A stretch of 64,000 nt of DNA, from contig NZ_CALPCS010000004.1 in NCBI RefSeq assembly GCF_943193065.1, forward strand, positions 88,077 to 152,076, read 5' to 3'. Position numbers and translations under genes: made by a program. Of this stretch, positions 12,262 to 21,242 are shown in pieces (within the stretch, counting starts at the first letter, position 1; each line of letters starts with the position of its first letter). Under the pieces are notes generated by a model that was not told the origin of the DNA, searched no databases, and saw only the letters and a program-made list of their open reading frames with translations. Source of the DNA: Veillonella agrestimuris (GTDB taxonomy: Bacteria; Bacillota; Negativicutes; Veillonellales; Veillonellaceae).

Positions 12262-13230
12262 ATGAGCGAATTAGTATTTACTTTTCCTACCTATGATTTA
12301 GCGCAGTCTATTTTAGGTCAACATAATCGATATTTGCAAATGATAATAGAAGTCATTCCTGCAGATGTAGTCGCTAGAGGTGATACCGTTATTATCAAAG
12401 GGGATGAAGAAGTAGTAAACTCCCTTTATCGAACATTAGAAGAATTAGTTTTTCTTTACCGAGAAGGGAGTACTATTTCGGAGTCTCAAGTACGCATCGC
12501 TGCTAAATTAGTACGACAAGGCAAAGCCGATGCTCTTCATGCTATGTTCGAAGATACTTTGTCTGTAACTATGCGTGGTAAAAGTATCACCCCAAAAACA
12601 GAAGGGCAAAAACAATATGTCGATAGTATTCGTAAAAATACTATTACCTTTGGAATCGGTCCTGCGGGAACAGGGAAAACATTTCTCGCTGTAGCTCTAG
12701 CATCGTTTTATTTGAAAAATAGAAATGTAGATAAAATTATTCTTACTCGGCCTGCTGTAGAAGCGGGTGAGCGCCTAGGTTTCTTGCCAGGGGAACTACA
12801 AGAAAAGGTAGATCCTTATTTACGACCTTTATACGATGCACTTCATGAAATGTTTGGTATTGAACAAGTGCAACGATTTATGGAAAAAGGAACTATCGAA
12901 GTAGCACCTTTGGCTTATATGCGGGGCCGTACATTAGAAAATGCTTTTGTCATTCTCGATGAAGCACAAAATACGACAGCAGAACAAATGAAAATGTTCT
13001 TAACACGCCTTGGGAATAATTCTAAAATGGTTATCAATGGTGATAAAACACAAATTGATTTACCGCCGCGTGTCGTATCTGGTTTAGGAGAAGCAGAAAA
13101 AGTATTGGCCTCTGTTAAAGGGATTCATATGGTTTACTTTACAGACCAAGACGTAGTACGCCACGATTTAGTAGGGCGCATCGTAAAAGCTTATGATGCG
13201 TATCATGAACAGAAAGCGAAAGAAGTATAA
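12262..13230 (+). CDS. phoH: PhoH-family ATPase
   Basis: 322-residue cytosolic P-loop ATPase of the PhoH/YbeZ type, thought to act with YbeY in RNA metabolism. A KH-like N-terminal region precedes Walker A GPAGTGKT (near residues 133-140) and Walker [15 protein letters not shown] just before the P-loop and the conserved [16 protein letters not shown] are diagnostic. GGGGG(T)T before ATG 12262 acts as ribosome site. The ybeY start is 1 nt past its stop, the standard phoH-ybeY arrangement. Confidence 0.95.
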   Translation: MSELVFTFPTYDLAQSILGQHNRYLQMIIEVIPADVVARGDTVIIKGDEEVVNSLYRTLEELVFLYREGSTISESQVRIAAKLVRQGKADALHAMFEDTLSVTMRGKSITPKTEGQKQYVDSIRKNTITFGIGPAGTGKTFLAVALASFYLKNRNVDKIILTRPAVEAGERLGFLPGELQEKVDPYLRPLYDALHEMFGIEQVQRFMEKGTIEVAPLAYMRGRTLENAFVILDEAQNTTAEQMKMFLTRLGNNSKMVINGDKTQIDLPPRVVSGLGEAEKVLASVKGIHMVYFTDQDVVRHDLVGRIVKAYDAYHEQKAKEV

Positions 13231-13231
13231 T

Positions 13232-13708
13232 ATGCGTATATACATTAGTTATGATGAAGGCATGGACGAAGATAAAGCTGTAGAAGCGATTATTCAGACT
13301 GTCTGTGATGAAGTAAGTCGTGTTTATGGTCTTGAAGAAGATGAACTGAGCATTTTATTGTGTAATAATGATAAAATTCAAGAACTCAATCGAGAATACC
13401 GCGGTATTGATAGAGCTACTGATGTATTGTCTTTCGCTTTAAATGAAGGCTTTGATTATAATGATAGCTACAATGAAAGTCATTTATTAGGTGATATGAT
13501 TATTTCTTTAGAAAAAACGAGAGAACAAGCAATCGAATATGGGCATAGCTTCGAACGAGAATTAGCTTATTTAACGACTCATAGCTGTTTACATATTTTA
13601 GGCTATGACCATATGAATGATGAAGATAAAAAAGAAATGCGTATAGAAGAAGAATTTGTACTTTCTAATTTAGGTTATGTACGAGAGGATCAACCGTATA
13701 ATGAATAA
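13232..13708 (+). CDS. ybeY: Endoribonuclease YbeY (rRNA maturation factor)
   Basis: Zinc-dependent RNase needed for 16S rRNA 3'-end maturation and ribosome quality control. The zinc motif H-x(3)-H-x(5)-H appears as [11 protein letters not shown], preceded by the family segment R-x-T-D-V-L-S-F. Length is 158 aa from the ATG at 13232. An upstream in-frame ATG inside phoH (13193) is rejected because it would add a basic leader absent from the family. The ribosome site is weak (AGAAG), which fits coupled translation from phoH. The gene overlaps era by 8 nt. Confidence 0.95.
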   Translation: MRIYISYDEGMDEDKAVEAIIQTVCDEVSRVYGLEEDELSILLCNNDKIQELNREYRGIDRATDVLSFALNEGFDYNDSYNESHLLGDMIISLEKTREQAIEYGHSFERELAYLTTHSCLHILGYDHMNDEDKKEMRIEEEFVLSNLGYVREDQPYNE

Positions 13709-14594
13709 AAGAGAGGATTTTAAATCTGGTTTCGTTGCCGTTGTAGGCCGACCTAATGTGGGCAAGTCAACTATGATTAACGCTTTAATTGGCGACAAAA
13801 TCGCTATCGTATCGGATAAAGCGCAAACGACGCGAAATCGTATTATCTGTGTGTATACAGATGAAGAGAAACAAATTGTATTTATGGATACGCCTGGTGT
13901 TCACAAACCAAAACATAAATTAGGAGAATTTATGGTGGATGCAGCTATTACATCTTTAAAAGAAACGGAAGCTGTTTTATTTGTTGTGGCAGGCAATGAA
14001 AAGAGAGGTCCTGGGGACGACTTTATTATTGAGCAATTGCGAAAAGTAAAAGTTCCAGTATTCCTAGTTGTCAATAAAATTGATACTTTGAAAAAAGATG
14101 AACTCATTGCGGCTATTGCATCATACAATGATTTCGATTTTGCTGGTGTTATTCCTATTTCTGCAAAAGACAAGGAAAATTTACCAGAATTATTAAAAGT
14201 TATTGGTTCTCATTTACCAGAAGGTCCTCAATATTTCCCAGAAGATATGATTACGGATCAGCCAGAGCGACTCATTATTTCCGATATTGTGCGAGAAAAA
14301 ATTCTTTTAGCAACGCGCGATGAAATTCCTCATGCCATTGCAGTAGACGTAGATGAAATGAAAACGCGCAACGATGGAACTACATATATTCGGGCTACTA
14401 TTTATTGCGAACGAGATTCTCAAAAAGGGATTATTATCGGCAATAAAGGGGCTTTATTAAGAACTATTGGCGCTCAAGCGCGTGTTGATATTGAACGATT
14501 ATTAGCAACGAAGGTATATCTCGATTTATGGGTAAAAGTAAAGAAAGATTGGCGCAATAAATCGGGTGTACTTTCTGAATTAGGATATAAATAA
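13701..14594 (+). CDS. era: GTPase Era
   Basis: Essential GTPase that binds the 3' end of 16S rRNA during 30S assembly. G1 is [10 protein letters not shown]3 is DTPGVHKP, G4 is NKID, and G5 is ISAK. The C-terminal KH domain shows G-N-K-G near residue 251. At 297 residues the length is normal. ATG 13701 was chosen over an in-frame start 24 nt earlier because AGAGGA lies 11 nt upstream and homologues begin soon before [12 protein letters not shown]. It overlaps ybeY, matching the conserved phoH-ybeY-era order, though the dgkA/cdd genes often found between are absent. Confidence 0.97.
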   Translation: MNKREDFKSGFVAVVGRPNVGKSTMINALIGDKIAIVSDKAQTTRNRIICVYTDEEKQIVFMDTPGVHKPKHKLGEFMVDAAITSLKETEAVLFVVAGNEKRGPGDDFIIEQLRKVKVPVFLVVNKIDTLKKDELIAAIASYNDFDFAGVIPISAKDKENLPELLKVIGSHLPEGPQYFPEDMITDQPERLIISDIVREKILLATRDEIPHAIAVDVDEMKTRNDGTTYIRATIYCERDSQKGIIIGNKGALLRTIGAQARVDIERLLATKVYLDLWVKVKKDWRNKSGVLSELGYK

Positions 14595-14632
14595 TTTACA
14601 TTAATAAATATAGTAAGAAGGGATGTTAGTAT

Positions 14633-15964
14633 ATGGATAATGTAGATGGCCTGTTACCCTTAGGATTTGGTATTGTATGTATTTTTTTGATTAACTTTTT
14701 CGTGGTTGCAAAATTCTCTTTTGCTCGCTTACGTCGTGAACACGTAGAGGACATGGAGATTTTAGAAGAAAAAGATCGGCAATTTCTATTAAAGCTCTAT
14801 CAAAATCCAGAGTATTTTCTAAATACGACGCAATTTTTGATTCTCTTTTTTATACTTGCTTTAGCAGCTACGGGGACCTATGTATTTGATGCTGTCATCG
14901 CTGATATTATGGATGTATTTCATATAGAAGGTATTTGGGTACATCGTGTGTTAGATGTTCTTTTATTACTTCTTATTAGCTTAGTGGTGCTTATATTTGG
15001 GGAAATTGTGCCGAAAGCATTGGGTTTATCATTCCCTACAAAATATGTTAATACTTATAGCCGTATTGTCGTTGCTGCAGGGCGTCTCGTATATCCTTTC
15101 ATTTGGATTGGCAGCAAGATTTCAAATGTTATTTTAAAATTTTATAAAACGAAATATTTAACTGAACTTGATTTAGTTTATACGGAAGAAGAAATTCGCA
15201 TGATGATTTCCCGTAGTCATGAAGAAGGTCAGTTAGATCAAGTGGAGTCGGAGCTTATTGACAATGTTTTTAACTTTGTAGAGCGTATGGCGAAAGAAGT
15301 TATGGTGCCACGACAAGATGTAAGCTGTATTTTCCTAGAAGATGGCTATGATGAGGCTATTAAAGTGATTCGTTCTACATCGCACACGAGATATCCGCTT
15401 TGCGTAGAAGATAAAGACCATGTCATCGGTTTGATTCACATTAAAGATTTAATGGAGCGACCAAACCAAGCAAAAAAAGATTTACGCAATGTGAAGCGAG
15501 ATATTTTGACTGTTCCAGAAGTCATGAAATTGTCTACTTTATTACAATATATGAGAACTCGCCGTATTTACCAAGCCGTTGTAGTCGATGAATATGGTGG
15601 CATGGTAGGCCTCGTAGGTTTAGAAGATATTGTAGAAGAATTAGTAGGGGATATCCAAGATGAACATGGTTCCCATTTACCAGTTGTTATGACGTATAGT
15701 GACGGTTCCTTTGAATTTGACGGAAAAGTGCTTGTCGACGAAGTAGCAGAAACGATGGATATCGACATTGAAGACTCTGATTCTGATACGATTGGTGGGT
15801 ATATTTTTGGTCTTCTTGAACGAACGCCTATTGTAGGTGATACAGTAGATGTACAAGGTTATACTTTTGAAGTGATTCAATTGCAAGGTTATCGTATTTC
15901 TAGATTACGAGTCGTTCCTATTCCAGTAGAAGATGTATATAATGATGAACAGACAGAGTCTTAA
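14633..15964 (+). CDS. CNNM/HlyC-CorC family membrane protein with CBS pair
   Basis: 443 residues. The N-terminal DUF21/CNNM membrane domain (about 1-190) has hydrophobic segments near 8-27, 62-82, 97-122 and 132-150. A CBS-domain pair follows (about 205-330; VPRQDV, TRYPLC, VVVDEYGGMVGLV), and a C-terminal CorC/HlyC domain (about 345-430; FEFDGKVLVDEV, GGYIFGLLERTP). Relatives act in Mg2+ or Co2+ homeostasis; older 'hemolysin' names are historical. Ribosome site AAGGGATG precedes ATG 14633. It sits between era and recO, whose start overlaps its end. Confidence 0.9.
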   Translation: MDNVDGLLPLGFGIVCIFLINFFVVAKFSFARLRREHVEDMEILEEKDRQFLLKLYQNPEYFLNTTQFLILFFILALAATGTYVFDAVIADIMDVFHIEGIWVHRVLDVLLLLLISLVVLIFGEIVPKALGLSFPTKYVNTYSRIVVAAGRLVYPFIWIGSKISNVILKFYKTKYLTELDLVYTEEEIRMMISRSHEEGQLDQVESELIDNVFNFVERMAKEVMVPRQDVSCIFLEDGYDEAIKVIRSTSHTRYPLCVEDKDHVIGLIHIKDLMERPNQAKKDLRNVKRDILTVPEVMKLSTLLQYMRTRRIYQAVVVDEYGGMVGLVGLEDIVEELVGDIQDEHGSHLPVVMTYSDGSFEFDGKVLVDEVAETMDIDIEDSDSDTIGGYIFGLLERTPIVGDTVDVQGYTFEVIQLQGYRISRLRVVPIPVEDVYNDEQTES

Positions 15965-16652
15965 TGGTGGATTTAATACACCAGCTATAGTCATTAGTCG
16001 AAAAAAATATAAATTACATTCGCTCTTTACCTTTATTACTCCTCGCTTAGGATTGATTCGCGCTTCTCTTCCTCATAAGCGACTCCAAACATTGCGCAAT
16101 AGTTCCTATTTGCGTCCTTTTAGTGCTATGTACATAACAGTCGCTCCTGATGGAGATTATGTGAAAGTATCACAAATTGATGGATCCTATGTAGTGGAAT
16201 CATTAGACGTAAATCTTGAAAATATTGCTTATGCAGCCGTTGCTAGTGAATTGATACAAGAATTATTCGCTCTTTATGATGTGGATCGAACTGTTTTTGA
16301 TCGAGTTGTACAATATTCTAAACAAATTCGACGTCGGAATGTTCGATTGGCGACTATTATTTTAGGCTGGCAATTACTTTCGTTGGCGGGACTCGTTCCC
16401 CAAAGAGAAGCGTTGCAGAAGGAAGAAGAGTCGGAAGGGTTTTGGCAGGAACTGTCACATATCATCGAAAAGAGGCCATCTCCGTCACTACGAGATATGT
16501 TATATCAAGTAATCTCCTATGAATGGGGAGACGAAAACATGCTGTCTCTTCATCGATCCGCATGGAGCGAATTGGAGCGATACTTATTTCAATTTGTAAC
16601 GAAAGAAATTGGAAAAGAGCTACAAAGTGTAAAATTTTTATTGACTTTATAG
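15945..16652 (+). CDS. recO: DNA repair protein RecO
   Basis: RecO helps RecFR load RecA on SSB-coated single strands. The N-terminal OB fold is recognisable (TPAIVISRKKYKLHSLFTFI, then LPHKRL and LRPFSAMYI), followed by an alpha-helical C-terminal part. At 235 residues it is of normal length, but no zinc-finger cysteines are visible. The start is uncertain: ATG codons at 15933, 15942 and 15945 all lie inside the upstream gene. 15945 is taken as the one closest to the usual N-terminal length. era-(CNNM)-recO is a common neighbourhood. Confidence 0.85.
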   Translation: MNRQSLNGGFNTPAIVISRKKYKLHSLFTFITPRLGLIRASLPHKRLQTLRNSSYLRPFSAMYITVAPDGDYVKVSQIDGSYVVESLDVNLENIAYAAVASELIQELFALYDVDRTVFDRVVQYSKQIRRRNVRLATIILGWQLLSLAGLVPQREALQKEEESEGFWQELSHIIEKRPSPSLRDMLYQVISYEWGDENMLSLHRSAWSELERYLFQFVTKEIGKELQSVKFLLTL

Positions 16653-16669
16653 GTTCGAATAATTATACT
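16641..16669 (+). promoter_or_regulatory. Sigma-70-type promoter for the purine operon
   Basis: TTGACT (16641-16646), a 17-nt spacer and TATACT (16664-16669). It overlaps the end of recO and would start RNA near 16676, about 55 nt before the riboswitch aptamer. Confidence 0.6.
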
Positions 16670-16732
16670 TAAATTAAATAATGCATAAAAGGCATATTTG
16701 GTATGACAAATTTAATTTCATAGTTTTACCAA

Positions 16733-16800
16733 ATCTTGTATAACCTTGGCGTGATGGGCCAAGGCTCTCTAGCGGGTACCGAAATTCACGACTACAAGAG
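16733..16800 (+). promoter_or_regulatory. Purine (guanine-type) riboswitch aptamer
   Basis: A three-way junction can be drawn that matches purine riboswitches. P1 is TCTTGTA (16734-16740) with TACAAGA (16793-16799). P2 is CCTTGGC (16743-16749) with GCCAAGG (16757-16763), closed by the 7-nt loop GTGATGG. J2/3 is CTCTCTAG (16764-16771). A weaker P3 follows with loop ACCG-AAAT, whose CC can pair with GG of L2. By B. subtilis xpt numbering, U22, U47, C50, U51, A52 and A73 are kept, and C74 (16792) predicts guanine or hypoxanthine, not adenine. The usual G46-C53 pair is swapped to C46-G53. P3 has a G-A mismatch and L3 is one base short. Confidence 0.85.
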
Positions 16801-16831
16801 CTACTTAAAGTGCTCTTGTAGTCGTTTTGTT
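16789..16831 (+). terminator. Riboswitch-controlled terminator
   Basis: CGACTACAAGAGC (16789-16801) pairs perfectly with GCTCTTGTAGTCG (16812-16824), then TTTTGTTTT. The 5' arm consists of the J3/1 bases and the 3' strand of P1, so aptamer and terminator cannot form together. Confidence 0.9.
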
Positions 16832-17066
16832 TTATAAGTAGGTAAATATAAGAAAGGATGATCGGAAAAGTAAAATTAGATAGCTTAAATGATACATGTA
16901 GTGTACTAACAAGAACGTTTAGTAAGTAGGAAAGTGTAAGTTTTTTATTAGCAAGTCATTCCCATTAGTAAGCAAGTCATTTTATGAGTAAGTTTTTCTT
17001 ATTATAAGTAAGTGTTTCTTATGGTCCGGTTTTGGTTACACTGGTTAACCAGAAGGAGGGAATATA
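16832..17066 (+). repeat. Long leader with short direct repeats, no convincing gene
   Basis: About 235 nt between the riboswitch terminator and the permease. GCAAGTCATT occurs at 16951-16960 and 16972-16981 (21-nt period). A 16-mer beginning AGTAAGT and ending TTTCTTAT occurs at 16987-17002 and 17007-17022 with one mismatch (20-nt period). A 23-codon reading frame at 16858-16929 has no usable ribosome site spacing. The last bases contain the permease ribosome site. Confidence 0.55.
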
Positions 17067-18413
17067 ATGAATGCGATGAAAACTGGAGAAAGTTCGACTA
17101 CAAAAGGTTTCTTAGATCGTTTTTTTAATTTATCTGTTAAGGGGACTAATGTCAGGACTGAAGTCTTTGCTGGTCTCACCATGTTTATTGCTTCTGTATA
17201 TATTTTGGCAGTAGTACCTAATTTATTAGCAGTTTCTGGTATGCCTCTTGAAAGTACAGTAGCAGCAGTTATTTTAACAACTGCTTTTTCTACTATACTT
17301 ATCGGTTTAGTTGGTAATGTTCCTGTCGTAGTAGCTCCTGGTTTGGGGTTAAGTGCCTTCTTTGCATATACTATTTGTGGTGCTATGGGATTATCTTGGC
17401 AAACGGCACTAGGGGCGGTATTTATTTCAGGAGTTATTTTTGTTATTTTAACGGTTACACGTGTATTAAATAAAGTGATTGATAGTATTCCACCAGTATT
17501 GAAGATTTCTATTGGTGTAGGCATTGGCTTATTTGTGGCTTTCATAGGTTTTAAAAATGCTAATATTATCGTATCTAATCCTGCCACCTTTGTGGGTCTT
17601 GGCAATTTACAAGATCCTGCCGTATTGTTAACATTGGCAGGTTTGGTCATTACCAGTGTACTTCTTGCAAAAGAAGTAAAAGGCGGTCTTCTTATTGGTA
17701 TGGTGATTACTACTATACTAGCAATGGCGTTAGGGATTGCTAAAGTACCGCAATCAATGAATGATATTTTTAATCTTGTTCCACCGATTCCAGTAGATAC
17801 ATTCGGCCAATTTGATGTAATGAGTGCTTTTGCATATGGCATTGTTTCTATTATTTTTTCTATTACTATTGTAGATATGTTCGATAATATTGGGACATTG
17901 ATTGGCGTAACGAGAAAAGCTAATTTAGTAGATGAAGATGGCAAATTTCCTGGGCTCAATCGCGCATTGCTTTGTACGTCTATTGGTGCCGCAGCAGGTG
18001 CTGTAGTTGGTACATCTACAGTAACATCTTATATTGAAAGTGCTGCGGGTGTAGCTGATGGTGGTCGAACAGGTCTTACGGCAGTTGTAACAGGACTACT
18101 TTATGTAGTATCTTTATTCTTTGCTCCTTTATTCTTACTTGTACCAGCACAAGCGACAGCGCCAGTGTTGATCATTGTAGGTGTATTTATGATGAGCGAA
18201 GTTACACATATTGATTTTACTGATTTTACAGAAGCATTACCGGCATTTTTGACGATTTTATTGATGCCGCTGACGTTTAGTATTGCTCAAGGTATTTCTT
18301 TTGGTTTTGTATCTTACACATTGATTAAATTAGCTACAGGTCGTATTAAAGAAATTCATCCAATTATGTATGTACTGACGGTAGCTTTTATTATTCACTT
18401 TGCGTTAGGCTAA
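17067..18413 (+). CDS. NCS2-family purine permease (AzgA/PbuG-like)
   Basis: 448-residue inner-membrane protein with roughly 12-14 hydrophobic segments. It belongs to the AzgA/PbuG branch of the nucleobase-cation symporter-2 superfamily, which imports guanine, hypoxanthine or adenine with protons. Diagnostic stretches are AGLTMFIASVYILAV near residue 32, APGLGLSAFFAYT, SIGVGIGLFVAFIGFKNA, and the conserved D-M-F-D-x-I-G-T-L-I-G. The start follows a perfect AAGGAGGG. It is the first gene behind the guanine-type riboswitch and lies upstream of guanine deaminase, so guanine or hypoxanthine is the best guess for substrate. Import rather than export is assumed from family precedent. Confidence 0.92.
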   Translation: MNAMKTGESSTTKGFLDRFFNLSVKGTNVRTEVFAGLTMFIASVYILAVVPNLLAVSGMPLESTVAAVILTTAFSTILIGLVGNVPVVVAPGLGLSAFFAYTICGAMGLSWQTALGAVFISGVIFVILTVTRVLNKVIDSIPPVLKISIGVGIGLFVAFIGFKNANIIVSNPATFVGLGNLQDPAVLLTLAGLVITSVLLAKEVKGGLLIGMVITTILAMALGIAKVPQSMNDIFNLVPPIPVDTFGQFDVMSAFAYGIVSIIFSITIVDMFDNIGTLIGVTRKANLVDEDGKFPGLNRALLCTSIGAAAGAVVGTSTVTSYIESAAGVADGGRTGLTAVVTGLLYVVSLFFAPLFLLVPAQATAPVLIIVGVFMMSEVTHIDFTDFTEALPAFLTILLMPLTFSIAQGISFGFVSYTLIKLATGRIKEIHPIMYVLTVAFIIHFALG

Positions 18414-18524
18414 AGTATGTATTGGCTATTGTACTTTGTTAGTTAATGATTGGTTTTGGTCAATTAACATAATAATGGGATATGCTATGCTATAACATAT
18501 AGAATTAATTTGAGAGGTGATCCT

Positions 18525-19799
18525 ATGAAGGAAAGCGTTAAGATTTTGAAAGGACATATTCTTTTTACTAAAAGTCTTGATACTTTTACCATTATTGAAA
18601 ATGGATATATCGTCGTAGATGGACCTCACGTTGCATACGTAGGAGAATCTTTACCGATAGAATATACTGATTATCCTATTAAGGATTATGGAAATAAATT
18701 GATTATTCCTGGCTTTGTAGATACTCATGTACATGGACCGCAGTATTGTAACCGTGGTCTTGGTATGGATATGGAATTATTGCCATGGTTAGAAACTTAT
18801 ACCTTCCCAGAGGAAGATAAATTCAAAGAAGAAGGTTATGCGAAGAAAGTGTATACTGCTTTCATCGACGATTTAAAAAGAAATGGCACGACAAGAGCTG
18901 TTATATATGGTACAATCCATTTGACAGGCACTGTAGAGCTCATGAAAGCTGTAGCTGACGCAGGAATTTCCGCTTATGTAGGTAAGGTCAATATGAATCA
19001 AAATGCACCGGATTATTTGCGGGAAGAGGATAGTCAATCCATTGCTGATACCATTGAAAGTATCAAAAAATCAACTGATTTTGCCCCTTATGTACGACCT
19101 ATTGTGACGCCTAGATTTGCTCCGTCTTGTACATATAAATTGATGAAAGAGTTAAGTGAAATTGCCAAAGCCCACGATTTGCCAGTACAATCTCACTTAT
19201 CGGAGAATCGCGGTGAAATTGATTGGGTTAAGTCATTATTCCCAGGGTCTAAAGATTACACGTCTGTTTATGTTGACCATAATTTAATTGGACAACAACC
19301 GACGATTATGGCGCATTGTATCCATCTTAGTGATGATGAAATTGAGATTTTAGCCAAGACTCATACCATGGTGGCTCATTGTCCATATTCGAATAACAAT
19401 TTGTCTAGTGGTATAGCACCGATTCGAAAATTATTAGATGCAGGCGTACCAGTAGCCTTAGGCTCCGATATTTCGGGAGGTCATTTGACGTCTATGGCTC
19501 GCGTTTTAACAGAAGCCATTGGATTATCAAAAATGAAATGGGCTGAAGTTGATGGTGAACGGAAACCTATTACATTAAGTGAAGCTTTCTATATGGCGAC
19601 GCGCGGTGGAGGATCTTTCTTTGGCAATGTAGGATCTTTTGAAGAAGGTTTTGAATTTGATGCGTTAGTTATTGATGATGCTTCTATTTTCGATATGAAT
19701 GTGCGCAGTCCATTAGAACGATTGGAACGGTGGCTCTACATTGGAGATGATCGACAAATTGTTGATCGCTATTGTCGAGGAGCATTATTGTGCTCTTAA
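18525..19799 (+). CDS. guaD: Guanine deaminase
   Basis: Converts guanine to xanthine plus ammonia. The 424-residue amidohydrolase has the metal motif D-T-H-V-H (H68, H70) and the guanine-deaminase-specific neighbourhood P-Q-Y, followed by L-P-W-L-x-x-Y-T-F-P-x-E. Further hallmarks are GTTRAVIYGTIH, YVGKVNMNQ, PRFAPSC, QSHLSEN, HCIHLSDDE and GSDISGGH. This resembles human and bacterial GDA more than chlorohydrolases or MTA/SAH deaminase (compare the gene at 62557). Start ATG 18525 is set by GAGAGGTGAT; an upstream TTG is rejected. It follows the purine permease by 111 nt and probably supplies xanthine for fermentation. Confidence 0.92.
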   Translation: MKESVKILKGHILFTKSLDTFTIIENGYIVVDGPHVAYVGESLPIEYTDYPIKDYGNKLIIPGFVDTHVHGPQYCNRGLGMDMELLPWLETYTFPEEDKFKEEGYAKKVYTAFIDDLKRNGTTRAVIYGTIHLTGTVELMKAVADAGISAYVGKVNMNQNAPDYLREEDSQSIADTIESIKKSTDFAPYVRPIVTPRFAPSCTYKLMKELSEIAKAHDLPVQSHLSENRGEIDWVKSLFPGSKDYTSVYVDHNLIGQQPTIMAHCIHLSDDEIEILAKTHTMVAHCPYSNNNLSSGIAPIRKLLDAGVPVALGSDISGGHLTSMARVLTEAIGLSKMKWAEVDGERKPITLSEAFYMATRGGGSFFGNVGSFEEGFEFDALVIDDASIFDMNVRSPLERLERWLYIGDDRQIVDRYCRGALLCS

Positions 19800-19837
19800 T
19801 TAATTTGCTGTAAGTAATTGGTAGTAAGGAGTATTGC

Positions 19838-20641
19838 ATGCATTTGCTAGGTAATCTTAAAATCCATATTTTGGCACTGCTATTGACCATAATAGCGGAG
19901 TTCATAGGTATTCAAAAATTTGGCGCTGTCGTTATGTTGCCATTATTGTACGCATTAATCTTAGGTCTGCTTATTTCGATTCCTAAGTTTAAGATATTAA
20001 CGATAGAGCAAATGGAGAAATCCTCTGACTATATTGGCATTGCTGTTATGTTGTTAATGGTAAAAGTAGGCCTTGGTATTGGCCCTAATTTAGGGATTTT
20101 AACAAGTGCTGGTTGGGCCTTATTAATGCAAGAATTAGGTCATTTCTTTGGGACCATTATTTTTGGGTTACCTGTAGCTTTATTAGTAGGTATGAAACGA
20201 GAAGCCGTAGGTGCATGCTACTCTGTTGATAGAGAGCCCAATGTAGCCATTATTATCGATAAATATGGCTTTAGTTCTCCAGAAGGGCGCGGTGTAATGG
20301 GCATGTATATTTGTGGCGTTCTCATTGGAGCTATGTGGATTTCCGTACTAGCTGGCATTTTGGCACAACTCGGCTGGTTCCATCCATTGGCGTTAGCTAT
20401 GGGGGCCGGCGTTGGTAGTGCTAGTATGATGGCTGCTGCAACGGCACCAATCATTGCAGTATATCCTGAATTTGAACAACAAATTACGGCTTTAGCAGGG
20501 GCTGCGAACTTATTGACTACTGTATTAGGTGTTTATTTTGGTTTATTCGTTTCCTTACCAGTGATGGAAAAAACCTATAATTTCTTTACTGGTAGAACGC
20601 GAGAACAAGATTTGGCAGAGGAGGCGAATCACCATGAATAA
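19838..20641 (+). CDS. DUF3100-like multi-pass membrane protein
   Basis: 267 residues with about seven or eight hydrophobic segments and no signal peptide. A conserved-looking soluble loop reads DREPNVAIIIDKYG near residues 129-142, followed by GRGVMGMYICG and a Gly/Ala-rich helix containing GVGSASMMAAATAPI. I recognise it as DUF3100-like, a family with no established function. It starts 38 nt after guaD with GTAAGGAG as ribosome site and overlaps the next gene by 8 nt, so the two proteins are probably made together. Transport of a purine-derived or amide compound is inference from context only. Confidence 0.75.
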   Translation: MHLLGNLKIHILALLLTIIAEFIGIQKFGAVVMLPLLYALILGLLISIPKFKILTIEQMEKSSDYIGIAVMLLMVKVGLGIGPNLGILTSAGWALLMQELGHFFGTIIFGLPVALLVGMKREAVGACYSVDREPNVAIIIDKYGFSSPEGRGVMGMYICGVLIGAMWISVLAGILAQLGWFHPLALAMGAGVGSASMMAAATAPIIAVYPEFEQQITALAGAANLLTTVLGVYFGLFVSLPVMEKTYNFFTGRTREQDLAEEANHHE

Positions 20642-21095
20642 TACTGAAAAAATCATACAATTTATCGTTGTTATCTGTATTGCTGCTATTATCACTGGTG
20701 TAGGTAATATATTAGATGGAAAACATTTGTTAGGGCCAAGTATGGTGGGCGTTTTCGTTTTAGCTGCTTTGGCTACGATTGGTGCGCTTATTTCATTCTT
20801 ACCATTAGCCAATAAACTACCAATGGTATTTTGGGTATCTCTCGTAGGAGTTATCGCTTCATTGCCAGGTATACCTGGTCAAGAGTGGATTATTAAACAA
20901 ACTCGTGAAGTTACTTTCTTAGCCACAACGACACCGGTATTAGCTTATGCTGGTTTATCACTCGGTAAAGATTTAGGTGCTTTCCGTCGTCTTTCATGGC
21001 GCATTATTCCTGTAGCCTTAGCAGTTACAGCAGGTACATTTATTTGTGCTGCTGCGGTAGCTCAATTTATGCTTCATTTAGAAGGAGTTATTTAA
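20634..21095 (+). CDS. Small multi-pass membrane protein, partner of the DUF3100-like protein
   Basis: 153 residues with about four or five hydrophobic segments: near 8-26, 35-55, 62-80, 95-110 and 125-148. The segment G-L-S-L-G-K-D-L just before the last helix resembles a re-entrant or cytosolic motif in secondary transporters such as LysO/DUF340, but this is only a visual likeness. Its ATG lies within the end of the preceding gene, with GAGGAGG upstream. The pair may be two halves of one carrier. A terminator follows at 21174. Confidence 0.65.
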   Translation: MNNTEKIIQFIVVICIAAIITGVGNILDGKHLLGPSMVGVFVLAALATIGALISFLPLANKLPMVFWVSLVGVIASLPGIPGQEWIIKQTREVTFLATTTPVLAYAGLSLGKDLGAFRRLSWRIIPVALAVTAGTFICAAAVAQFMLHLEGVI

Positions 21096-21173
21096 CTGCT
21101 AAATATCATGTTTAATGTAGATGATATCTAAATTGATAGAGAAGATATAATATAAAAAAATATAATAGATAAT

Positions 21174-21214
21174 AAACCTTATAGATCTTAAAATTGTATC
21201 TATAAGGTTTTATC
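21174..21214 (+). terminator. Terminator after the purine operon
   Basis: AAACCTTATAGAT (21174-21186) pairs with ATCTATAAGGTTT (21198-21210), then a TTAT tail. The stem is AT-rich. Confidence 0.7.
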
Positions 21215-21242
21215 TAATTGTAGAATATATAGGAGAAGTACT

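Noticed and set aside
16858..16929. 23-codon reading frame in the permease leader
   Set aside because: The only purine-rich stretch abuts the ATG with no spacing, and the peptide has no recognisable leader-peptide character.
17045..17959. Long open frame on the minus strand opposite the purine permease
   Set aside because: It is the antisense shadow of a strongly recognised membrane protein gene, has no family motifs and no ribosome site.
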